Shown: positions 1 through 8,806 of the stretch, piece by piece
Numbering within the stretch: position 1 is the stretch's first letter
Layout of the letters: every line of letters starts with the position of its first letter
Source: Hyaloraphidium curvatum
Lineage: Eukaryota; Monoblepharomycota; Hyaloraphidiomycetes; Hyaloraphidiales; Hyaloraphidiaceae
Direction: 5' to 3'
NCBI GenBank assembly: GCA_025558095.1
Contig: JAIVFI010000029.1
Coordinates: 1 to 64,000 of the forward strand
Length of the DNA stretch: 64,000 nucleotides
Notes under the pieces: model-generated
Databases searched by the model: none
Seen by the model: only the letters and a program-made list of their open reading frames with translations
What the model was told of the DNA's origin: nothing
Program-made: the position numbers and the translations under genes

Positions 1-40
1 TCCCCGTCCCCCACCCTCATCGCCACAAAAAACCGCCGCG

Positions 41-1223
41 ATGGTCCGCATGCTCCCCTTCGCCGACATCTCCGTGCCCGCCCCGGGCTTCGGGTGCGTC
101 GCTCCGCGCCCGTCTCCCGCGCGAATGCCGACGTCTGCCACCCACCCGCAGCGGCATGTCGCTCTCCTCCGTCTGGGGCAAGGCCGAGGACGCCGAGTCG
201 CTCGCCCTCCTGATGCGTGCCGTCGAAATCGGCTGCACGTTCTGGGACACGGCCGCTATTTACGGATCGGGCCACAACGAGAAGTTGATAGGTGCCTTCT
301 TCAAGGAGAACCCGGGGGCGAGGGACAAGGTGTTCGTGGCGAGCAAGTGCGGCTTCGTCGTCGACTTTTCCGGCACCGGCACGCGCCCGGCGCAGGTCAC
401 CAACTCGAAGGAGCACATCGAGGAGTACATCGAGGGGTCCATCGAGCGGCTCGGGACCAAGCCGGACCTGTACTACCTGCACCGCATCGAGCCCGGGCGG
501 GACCTGAACGAGAGCATCGGCGCGCTGGACGGGATCAGGAAGAAGGGGAGGTGCAAGTACATCGGGCTTTCCGAGTGCTCGGCCGAGACGCTCCGCAAGG
601 CCTGCAAGAGTACGCCGGCCGCACCGCATGTCTCCCGTTCTTCCGCCGACTCCTCCCCCCCCCTCCGTGGCAGTCGCCAAGATCGACGCCCTCCAGATCG
701 AGTACTCCCCGTGGTATATCGACCACGAGCGCAACGACCTCCTCAAGGCGGCGCGGGACAACGGCGTCGCCGTGATCGCCTACTCCCCCCTCGGCAAGGG
801 CGTCCTCACCGGCACCTTTGCCTCCCCTTCCGACTTCCCCGAGGGCGACCTGCGGCGCAACACCCCCCGGTTCCAGGGCGAGAACTTCGCGGCCAACATG
901 CGGCTCGTGGAGGGGATCAAGGCCATGGCGGAGAAGAAGGGGTGCACGCCGGGGCAGCTCGCGCTGGCGTGGGTGATGGCGCAGGGGGCGATTCCGATCC
1001 CCGGGACGAGGAGGGTGGCGAGGATGGAGGAGAACTTTGCGGCGGGGGAAGTGGAGCTTTCGGACGGGGATCTGGGGGAGCTGAGGAAGCTGATCGACGA
1101 GGCCGAGCCGGTCGGGGCCAGGTGCGTGGTGCTTGGGACGAGTCGGCGGGGGTCGTTGACCGAGTGCCCTTCGCGCGTGCGCACAGGTACCCGGAGGCGA
1201 TGATGAAGATGGTCGGCAACTGA
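41..1223 (+). CDS. Aldo/keto reductase, four exons
   Basis: Predicted NAD(P)H-dependent aldo/keto reductase of 331 aa, cytosolic (no signal or membrane segment). Exons 41-93, 152-609, 674-1121 and 1187-1223; the three introns are 58-65 nt with GTGCGT or GTACGC donors, and the joined frame is open to a TGA. The AKR catalytic tetrad is visible in order: Asp and Tyr in FWDTAAIYG, Lys in VASKCG, His in YYLHR. The C-terminal half carries the NADP-binding pattern [15 protein letters not shown]. Length is normal for the AKR11/AKR13 type of short-chain-aldehyde or ketone reductase. The start at 41 is the first ATG of the window and gives the usual N-terminal beta hairpin, but the gene begins only 40 bp from the edge, so an upstream exon cannot be excluded. 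The substrate cannot be told from sequence. Confidence 0.9.
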
Positions 1224-1572
1224 GCAATTCCCCTCGGCATCATCTTGAAAAGATCGAGTCGCGTCAGCAAACTCCCTCTTACTCGCGTACGCCCCGTCCC
1301 GCTGTGACGTTCGACGACAGAATAGTACGAGTGCCCGACTCCGCCCGATCGCTCCGCGTACCAGTCGGGACTCCCGGGGGCGCGCTTCCCCCGCTGGAAT
1401 CCTGATGGGTCCCGGCGTCCTCTAGAGCATCCATCGGCGTCACCCCGTTGCCGCAAACGGGAAGCGCGGCTTCCGAAACGGAAGTGCGGCCGCTCCAGAC
1501 GTGGGGTGGGCAGTTCACGGGTGCAGTGACAGCCAAAGCGATCCAACCGCAAAACCCCACCGACCTTCCACC
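1224..1572. other. Intergenic, no gene seen
   Basis: Spacer between the reductase stop and the next ATG. It contains only short frames overlapping on both strands. It presumably holds the 3' end of the reductase and the promoter of the secreted ORF; no motif could be supported. Confidence 0.4.
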
Positions 1573-1998
1573 ATGGCCGCCGCCCTCTCCCGTGCGGCGC
1601 TGCTCCTGGCGCTGGTGATCGCGGCGTGCCCAGCGCCCGCGGTCGCTGCCGAGGGCCGCGGCCGCGCCAACGGGCTCGTGGCAAAACCAGGCCAGACCAG
1701 CGGGCTCGTCTGCGTCGCAACGACCCTCGCCGCACAGGCGGTCTCCCCGGCGACGCTGCTGCCGAACCGCATTGTCAACAACCGCGACCGCAGCATCGCG
1801 CCCGAATGGTATTTCGCCCTCGGGCCCGACTCCGGTAAGGGCAAGTTCGGCTCGGTGCGCGTCGCTGCGCTGCGGGCCTCGGTGCGGGGCCCGCTGGACC
1901 CCGCCGACAGCCCCGGCCGCGTGTTCGCGATCAGATCTCTATCACAGGCGCTGAGCGCCCCCCAACCCCGATACATCACGTCACGCCATATACATTGA
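1573..1998 (+). CDS. Secreted-protein ORF, probably truncated by retroelement
   Basis: Open frame of 141 aa beginning with a good context (ccaccATGG) and a clear signal peptide (about residues 1-26, hydrophobic LLLALVIAACP then AVAA). The mature part has one early Cys and no domain I recognise. The last ~20 residues look unlike the rest and run into the 3' end of the antisense retroelement, which stops at 1976. The most economical reading is that the original coding sequence continued rightward and was interrupted near 1928-1940. The original gene may have continued into what is now the lipase upstream region, but this is not proven. Treat the C-terminus as unreliable. Alternative: a genuine small secreted protein with a natural stop. 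Confidence 0.45.
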   Translation: MAAALSRAALLLALVIAACPAPAVAAEGRGRANGLVAKPGQTSGLVCVATTLAAQAVSPATLLPNRIVNNRDRSIAPEWYFALGPDSGKGKFGSVRVAALRASVRGPLDPADSPGRVFAIRSLSQALSAPQPRYITSRHIH

Positions 1999-2501
1999 AT
2001 TCGGGGAAGAGGGGAGGGGTTAGATGTCCGCCTAACTGCCGGGTACAGGCTTCCTTGAACCTGTTCATTTGGCAACCCAGTACGCGCCCCCGCTGAACAA
2101 CGGCGCGCAGACGGCCGGTCTGGCGGGCCATGAGACCATCGACATCCCAGTCTTTGCCGTCGGATTTGGTGCGCGGGGGAGAGATCTCTCGAGACCAAAC
2201 ACGGAGCTGTTCGTCCGCCGCGTCGTGCAGGCGGCCGAAGGTCGAGACCGCAAACCAAACGAGGTTGTGCACGGGGGGATCGGGAACGTAGAACTGGTTG
2301 GCAAGGGCCGTCGCCTTCTTCTGAACAGCGCGGCGCAGGAGCGAGGTCTCGTTGCGGGAGTCCGTCGAGCGCGAGGCCGTGACGCTGGGGGTAACAACGG
2401 TGACGTCGACGAGGTCAGAACGAGCGCCCACGCGGCGGATGACGATGTCGGTCGAGGTTTTCCCGATGTCCAGGGCTCGTGCAAGTGTGGTGTCTTTAGG
2501 C

Positions 2502-2665
2502 ACGAACCCATTCTCGAGGTAACCACGATGACGACGGTCGACGACCACGCCACGGGAGGCGAGCTTGTCCTTGAGCTCATCCGCCAACGCAGATTCAAGC
2601 GCGTTGTGCCGCGCAACCTTGCCCATTATCGGGCACGTGAAGGCGTGCAGGAAGTCGGCTCCCCG
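2502..2665 (-). repeat. 164-bp perfect direct repeat, copy 1 (native position)
   Basis: This segment encodes the knuckle-to-endonuclease stretch of the retroelement (ATIMGKVARHN onward in antisense). It matches 4555-4718 base for base, in the same orientation, 2053 bp away. Here it is in its natural place in the reading frame. Confidence 0.95.
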
Positions 2666-4554
2666 CGGCGCAAGGATGCGTGTGACCTGCCTGCCACTGC
2701 CATCGTCGACAGTGCACCCGAGCGGGCAGAGCATCTGCGATGGTAGGGCCGAGAGCCAAGGGGCAGGGAGACCGAGGTCGGTACAGATGTTCAGCTGCAA
2801 CGCCTCGTCGTCCAGGCCGGTGTCCTTCTCCAAGCACTGCGCACCCAGGCAGGCACCCGAGTGGCCGGCCTTGACGCTAAGCCAGATGGCGCGCTGCTGG
2901 GAGCCCGCGGGAAGGTCCGCCAGAATGGCCTGGTGGATCCAGGCCAGCTGTGCCCGGTACAACTCGTGCTGCAGGCCTTTGGCGCCGATGGAATCCATCC
3001 ACAGCTCGATGCCCGACGCGGAGAGCGAGGCAAGCACGGGCTCGGCAAGCCCAGCGCCACGGACCGCGGTGAGCGCAAAGTCCAGGTCCGCGGTGAGCCG
3101 GCCAAGCACGTCCGCCGCGATGGTGTAGGAGTCACCGGCCCGGCGCAGCCCAATGAGGCGGCGTAACCGCACGCCAGAGAGCGCGTGGGCGCCGACGAAC
3201 GCAAAGGGTGCGAGCCGGGCCAGTTCCAAGAAACCGATGCCGCCGCCATCGAGCCAGAGGAAGATGCGGCGGCGGAGCTGGCGGAGCAGGCCGTGAGACT
3301 GCCAACGCGCGTTGGGCAGGGCGGCGAGCTCTCCATGGCCCGCAAGAAGAAGCAGGCCCCGCATGGTGCACCAGTCGACAGCGTCCACGTGGGGGATGGT
3401 CAACCGCGGAGGGAGACCGCGGACAACGTGGATGAGGCGGCTGGCCACGCAGAGGCGAAGCACGGTGTAAAGACCGTGGCGTTTTGGGAAGCCCACCTCG
3501 AGCGGCCACTCCTCGCACTTGTTCACCACGGTCCGAACCAGATCCATGGTCGAGTCGCATGCCTGCTTGAGAAACGATTCGACGTACTCAGGGGAGCCGA
3601 CGGGGAGTCCACCAGCAAGGAACCCGCGCTCGACGGGGTTGGCAGCCTCGTTAACGCATGGGATGCCCGTGGCCGAGGCCCAGGCAGCCAGCGAGGCGTG
3701 GCCTTCGACCGGGGTGAGAAGCGAGGCGATGTCGGCCACGTACAGCGCGGATTTGCCGGGCTGGACAGCCAGCTGGTTTTCCTCCAGGACTTCAAGCAGC
3801 GAGACGTACGCGGCAACGACGGCTGCCGGGAGGCCCAGGATGTAGGTGTCGTCGTGCAGGGTGAGGATCCGTGTCGCCGGGTGCGCAGGCACGCACCGCT
3901 GCCAACAGGAAACTGTAGACCACGTCGAAGACGACCCCGCTCTCCGACATGCCCTGGATCACGCCCTCGGCCGAAACGGCGAAGAACACTGCCTTGCCCA
4001 GGATGACACGGTAGATGATCCGGCATGGCCCACCGTAGAAGGTCCGGAAGAAGGGAATCAGCGAGGGGAACTGGCGAACCCAACGGAAGACCAGACGCCG
4101 CGGCAGGCAGTTGAACGCGTTTCTCAGGTCCAGCTTGAGCGCCACCAGCTCCGGGTCCATCGCCAGCAAGGCCTGGATCGTGCGATAGAGGAGTGCCGGA
4201 CCATCGGGGACGTAGGAGCCCTGGTCGTCGGCATGGAGGAGCCAGCGCAAGCCGTCCGAGTTGGCAGAGTCGGGTGAGACGTGTTCCTTCAAGTAGTCCA
4301 CAATCCACGATCCCGCCAGGCGGACCAGACAGAGGGCAATCCCGATGGGGCGCCCAGTTCCCGGCCGGCCTGGTTTCGAGAGCGCGACGCCGTTCATCGT
4401 GGAGATCCAACTCCGCAGGGAGGGTGCGAGGAAGGTGCCAGAAAAGACCAACTCGATGAACTTCACTGGCGTGTGGAAGCGTACCCGAGAGGCGTCCGCA
4501 CGGCAGTTGAATTGGCGGAGGAGCCGGCGGTAGGACACACCGTCGACGCCTTTG

Positions 4555-4718
4555 ACGAACCCATTCTCGAGGTAACCACGATGACGACGGTCGACGACCA
4601 CGCCACGGGAGGCGAGCTTGTCCTTGAGCTCATCCGCCAACGCAGATTCAAGCGCGTTGTGCCGCGCAACCTTGCCCATTATCGGGCACGTGAAGGCGTG
4701 CAGGAAGTCGGCTCCCCG
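4555..4718 (-). repeat. 164-bp perfect direct repeat, copy 2 (displaced, at element 5' end)
   Basis: Identical to 2502-2665. In element sense it is the first sequence of the copy and is joined in frame to RT sequence beginning KGVDGVSYRRLL. The junctions have no LTR character: there are no TG...CA ends and the sequence is coding. A template switch, a concatemer junction or an assembly effect are the candidate explanations. Confidence 0.95.
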
Positions 4719-4747
4719 ACGATCAACGCCGCCCGCAGCAGCCCGCC

Positions 4748-6591
4748 ATGCGCGCCCTCCTTGCGTGCCTCCTCCTCGCCGTGGCGGGCACCGCGCACGG
4801 TTCGACGTGGGTCGCGTGGTCCCCGTCGCTGCCGCGCGACAACCCGGACAACCTCGCCGCGCCGTTCGAGTTCCGCCGGACGGCCGTGATGGGCCCCGAC
4901 CGCCGCGCCGGGCTGCGCGAGCTCGACGACGCGCCGGCGACGCGCACGGGCGCCGCCGGCGCGCTGATCATCCACCAGCGCGAGGACGAGACCACGTACA
5001 GGCAGCCGGCCGGGTCCGACAAGCCGGCCATCTCGGTGCTGCACAAGTACCTGCGCGTGGTCGAGTTCAACGCCCCGTTCGACGCCGCGGCAAAGCTCAA
5101 GGAGGCGAACCCGCGGCTCGAGCTCGTCTGCATCCGGCTCGAGCTCCGAGCAAAGAAGAACTGCCCGGGAGACACCCACCTCATGCTCATCTGCACCGAC
5201 AACCAGGCCCTGCAGACGTACCTCGCCGACGTCGGCATCAAGATCCGCGAGGGCACCGCGCGCAGCGGCGTCACGTGGGACCATGCCTTCGACCGCTTCT
5301 CGGAGCCCTTCAACTCGCCCTCGCAATTCGACGGCTGCCGCGACGTGCTCTACGCGGCGTGCAGCGGCCCCGACTACGTCGGCCGTAGGCGGGCGACAAA
5401 CATCCCGGACAACATGGCGGACGCCCCCGCCGGAGGCTACAAGGTCGGCACGTGCACCAAGATGCTCGCCTGCGGCAGCGAGTTTGCCCGCGACCAGGAG
5501 GCCCGGATCGTCGGGTACGGAACCAAGATCCACGGAAACACCGCACTCGGGATGGTGGTACGCAAGAATGACCGCGGCCAGGTCACGGGCGTCGCCGTCG
5601 CTTTCCCCGGCACGAAATCGGGGACCGAGGCCTGGGGGGCGCGTTTCCCATCCGTGCGACATGACATCCGCATCTCGCGCTGATCGCCCCGTTGCAGGAC
5701 GTGAACTTCCTCGCCACCGCCTTCCTCGACCGCTGGAAGGTCCTCCACCTCGGCAAAGGCCTCCCCGACACCCTCTGGGCCGCGTACGGCATCCTCAAGT
5801 CCCTCTCGGAGAACAACCGCCTCTTCCTCCGCTTCATCGGCGCCTTTGTCGAGAACGAGCTGCTCCCGCAGCTCAAGGACGCCCGCGGCGCGCTCAGGCC
5901 CGACGTCCCCGTGCTGCTCGTCGGCATCTCCCTGGGCGGCTTCCTATCGCAGTTTGTCGGGCTGCACCTGCTCGCGCTGGGCCACCGCAACGTCAACGTC
6001 GCCTCGGGCAGCGGGCCCGGCGCCGTGCGCGCGTACGCCGAGCTCGCCGGGACCGTGTTCGGCCGCGCGGTCCCCGCTCCCCGGTGGCCCGCGGACCCGA
6101 TGCGCTTCGTCAACCTGCACCAGTGGCAGGACTGGATCCCCCGGCTGGGCCGGCAGCCCGGCTTCACGTGCTTTTCCAACGGCCCCTCGGTCGAGGTCAA
6201 CGACGACGGCGAGACCGCGCTGGACAAGTGCGGGAAGTGGAGCAACCTCCAGGTCACGGGCGTGCTGCAGCTCGCCAACGGCGCCTGCATGGCCAAGGTG
6301 CACAACAGCCCCACCCCCGCGGCCGAGACGGCGTGCTGCCAGGCCGGCGCGTCGTGGTGCGGCTTGTACGTGCCCGCGGAGGGGGACCCGGAGGAGGCGG
6401 CGAGGAGGGCCGAGATGGAGAGGCTGAGGGAGGAGCAGCTGGCGCGGGAGAGGGCCGAGGCGGCGGCGTTCAGGAAGAAGATGCAGGAGCAGAACAGGCT
6501 CGAGAGGGAGAACAGGAACAGGAAGAAGAAGCTGGCGGGGGGGAGGGTGCGGCGCGACGAGATATTCGGCGGGCGGATGCGGGCAAAGTGA
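4748..6591 (+). CDS. Secreted class 3 lipase-like alpha/beta hydrolase, two exons
   Basis: Predicted extracellular lipase/esterase of about 599 aa. Exon 1 is 4748-5653 and exon 2 is 5698-6591, with a 44-nt phase-0 intron (GTGCGA...TTGCAG). A signal peptide covers about residues 1-20 (LLACLLLAVAGTAHG). Exon 1 ends in the oxyanion-loop region (AFPGTKS), and exon 2 carries the nucleophile elbow GISLGG (Gly-x-Ser-x-Gly) and a plausible catalytic Asp/His region (MRFVNLHQWQDWIPRL). Several Cys lie in the N-terminal half and near ACCQAGASWCG. The last ~75 residues are a charged Glu/Arg/Lys-rich segment likely to form a helix or coiled coil, unusual for a secreted lipase. The retroelement ends about 30 bp before the ATG, so the native promoter may have been displaced. 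Regulation is unknown. Confidence 0.8.
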
Positions 6592-6721
6592 AGATGGCGA
6601 GATCTGGTGTGAGTGGATGGAGAGCGGCGTGAAGAGAGTCGTAGTGCGCGGAGTGTTTCTTTCGTTGGCGATAAGCGATCGTGCGAGGAATGTAGTGTAG
6701 TCGCTCTTGATGCACATCCAG

Positions 6722-8275
6722 TCACGCAAACGCCGCCGCCACCCGTTGGAGCACCTCCAATCTGCCCTCCGCAGCGGCCCTGACTACCTCCGGCACCCCC
6801 TTCCACCCCGGATCCGCGATCGCATCCCCCGCAGCCTCCACCTCCACCGCCACGAGCGCCCGCAGGCCGTCCCTCGCCGCCGACACAATCTCGGCGTCCG
6901 ACTCGAGGGCAGCAAGCAGCGCCGGGAGGTCCCCCGGCGTGCGGAAAGCTCCGTGGCCCGGGATCGTCACCGCCGGCGGGGAGATATCGACCTCGCTGCC
7001 CCGCGCGCCGGTGAGCAGCCCATGGATGAGCAGCGCCGCGGCGCGGTGCGCCGGATCGGGGAACACCGCCGCCAGCAGGTCGCCCCCCGATCCCGCGGCG
7101 GGGGCATCGGCGCGGACCACCCCCCGCCCCTTGATCTCCAGGATGCCGAGCAGTGCAGGGAGTTCGGAGGGTAGGTCCGCGTCGAGCGAAGGGGGGATGA
7201 GCTGGATTGCGGCAGACATTGCCGGGGAGGAGGAGGCGGGGATGCCGTGGGCGAAGAGGAGCTCCTCCTCGGCGGCGGCGGCGAGGTGACGAGCTTTCCA
7301 GGGCTCGTCGTCGGCGGAGCCATCGGCAGGCGGGGAGGAAGCCGCGGTGGCGTAGCTGATGGTGACCTCCTCCCCCTCCTCCAGCCCCCTCGCAGCGACC
7401 AGCTCAACGAAAACCTCGCGGCCCTCCAGCGCCGGCCTCCACCTGGCGTTGGCCTCCCCCGCGGGCGCATGGTTGGCAAAGTCCAGCAGCGGGACCATGT
7501 GGTACCTGTCCACGTCCTCCATGACCCGCACGGAAGCCCACGCGCGGGGGTCGCCGTCCTCCGTCACCCCTGGGGCGAGCTGGATGGCTTCGATGGCGTC
7601 GCCGAGGGCCAGCGCACGCGTCACGTACAGCAGGTCCGCGGCGAGCCAGTCGGCAAATGCGGGCTCGGCGGACGAGGGGAGGAGGTGCGCGGCGAAGATG
7701 GCGGCGGCGGAGGCGTGTTCGCGGGCCAGAGTGCGGAGCTTGGAGGAGAGGGCGGTGTGGAGCGGCGGGTGGGCGCGTTCCAGAAGGGATGCGGGGGAAT
7801 TGGATTGGGGTTCGGCGCGTTCCTCCGATTCACTCCCGCCGCTGGCGCCGAGCTGGGAGGCGAGCCAGGCGGCCGGGTGCGCCGCTAAATCAACCGGCAT
7901 CGCGTCGACGTACGCGCCGTACGTTCTCTCCAGCGGGTCCTCGGCGTCCCCACTCGCCCTCAGTGCCCTCAGGCGAAGCAGCGCCACGGCGACGACGGTC
8001 CTCTCGCTGAGCCGCCAGCCGGCGTCCTCCTGCAGATACGCCAGCGTGCGCTCGACTTCCGGCGACGCCTCGAGGATGTTCGACGTGCTCAGCGTGGCTT
8101 TGGCCGGGATGCGGAGGAGGACGGCGCCTTTCGCGTGCGCCGAGGCGGCAAAGAGGCCGAGGCCGCCGCGGGGGCTGGCCGCCGCGAGCAGAGCGCCCCT
8201 CCCCACAACCGCAGTCGGGAAAGACGATTCTAGGAAAGATGCCAGCGCGGCGGGCGCGTCATCGGGCGCGGCCAT
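6722..8275 (-). CDS. SET-domain protein lysine methyltransferase (LSMT/SETD6 type)
   Basis: Single-exon gene of 517 aa. The N-terminal third has the SET entry pattern GGLGLFAAS followed by a hydrophobic LLRIPAKATLS. The central part has the signature PLLDFANHAP (the N-H pair that binds S-adenosylmethionine) and the closing motif EEGEEVTISYA (catalytic Tyr). A C-terminal region of about 200 residues corresponds to the Rubisco-LSMT substrate-binding domain. Enzymes of this family methylate lysines of non-histone proteins such as ribosomal proteins or elongation factors; the substrate here is unknown. An insertion of about 30 residues rich in Ser/Glu splits the region before the SET core. It is oriented tail-to-tail with the lipase and head-to-head with the fragment at 8283. 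The start at 8275 is the first in-frame ATG of the open frame. Confidence 0.85.
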   Translation of the reverse strand: MAAPDDAPAALASFLESSFPTAVVGRGALLAAASPRGGLGLFAASAHAKGAVLLRIPAKATLSTSNILEASPEVERTLAYLQEDAGWRLSERTVVAVALLRLRALRASGDAEDPLERTYGAYVDAMPVDLAAHPAAWLASQLGASGGSESEERAEPQSNSPASLLERAHPPLHTALSSKLRTLAREHASAAAIFAAHLLPSSAEPAFADWLAADLLYVTRALALGDAIEAIQLAPGVTEDGDPRAWASVRVMEDVDRYHMVPLLDFANHAPAGEANARWRPALEGREVFVELVAARGLEEGEEVTISYATAASSPPADGSADDEPWKARHLAAAAEEELLFAHGIPASSSPAMSAAIQLIPPSLDADLPSELPALLGILEIKGRGVVRADAPAAGSGGDLLAAVFPDPAHRAAALLIHGLLTGARGSEVDISPPAVTIPGHGAFRTPGDLPALLAALESDAEIVSAARDGLRALVAVEVEAAGDAIADPGWKGVPEVVRAAAEGRLEVLQRVAAAFA

Positions 8276-8282
8276 CGCGGCT

Positions 8283-8730
8283 CAGGCGGAATCAGAGTGG
8301 AAAGACGAGGTCGGTCAAGCAAGTAAACAAATACGCGAGCTCCCTGATCCGTTCGCGGTGCTGGCGAAGGTGCCCGGCGGCATCGACGTGCGGGGGTTCG
8401 AGGAGACGCTGGATCCGGTTCACGATGGGTTCTTTGGAGGGCTGGCGAATTTCAGGTTCGGGAGGTGCGTGGGATACCCGCACCCGGAGAACGAGATCTC
8501 GTTCCTGTTAGAGTTGCCGGCCCGCATGCTAGACGAAGTGCTGGGGTCCGAGGGGGGGAAGCTGGAGGGGACGGCGGTGGACGCGCCTGCGGCGACGGGC
8601 GGGCACGCCGTGGAGGAGGCACCCGTGGCGGGCAACTCGAACGCCTCGGCAGGCCGCTCCCGCGGACATGGGGAGCTGGGACATCAAGCCTCTTTACGAG
8701 TCGTTCTCGACCAGGCACATCTTCAAGTAG
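8283..8730 (+). CDS. Unrecognised gene or gene fragment, 5' end unresolved
   Basis: The stretch 8350-8540 reads naturally in one frame (PGGIDVRGFEETLDP, then FRFGRCVGYPHPENEISF), and a second short exon reads MGSWDIKPLYESFSTRHIFK to a TAG at 8728-8730. The two can be joined by a phase-0 intron ending at 8652, with a donor at 8538 or 8577. No convincing in-frame ATG lies upstream in the 70 bp before the divergent SET gene. So either the first exon is very short and not found, or this is a 3' remnant. I do not recognise the family. Composition and codon use match neighbouring coding exons. Confidence 0.35.
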
Positions 8731-8806
8731 ACGAGCGGCTCCGGCCTGGGCATTCAACTTCTCTCTTTCCGCTTTCGGCACTGTACATTACCAATGTCGG
8801 ACGTGA

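Larger units (their letters stand above)
1976..4718 (-). mobile_element. Degenerate non-LTR retrotransposon (RT, zinc knuckle, endonuclease)
   Basis: Antisense retroelement in two overlapping frames. From 4679 downward one frame carries RT motifs in order: RPIGIALCLVRLAGS, motif A (KLDLRNAFNCLP) and motif B (EGVIQGMSES). The next frame (from about 3892) supplies motif C as LTLHDDTYILG and a following PGKS segment, then a long thumb-like region, a knuckle of the form C-x3-C...HAFTC...RHN, and a C-terminal segment DIVIRR...DLVDVTVV resembling the restriction-like endonuclease domain of some LINE lineages. The frames join through a one-base shift near 3890, so the copy is not translatable as one protein. 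The 5' part is missing and replaced by a displaced copy of the element's own 3' region (4718-4555). No poly-A tail, LTR, integrase or gag is visible. It ends about 30 bp upstream of the lipase ATG. Function: formerly target-primed reverse transcription; now probably dead. Confidence 0.85.

Noticed and set aside
2502-4718. 164-bp direct repeats as LTRs of an LTR retrotransposon
   Set aside because: The repeats are coding, lack TG...CA ends and primer-binding sites, and the RT is LINE-like with no gag, protease or integrase.
5283-6632. Other long frames overlapping the lipase
   Set aside because: Arg/Pro-rich translations caused by high GC; the lipase frame carries the GISLGG motif and signal peptide.
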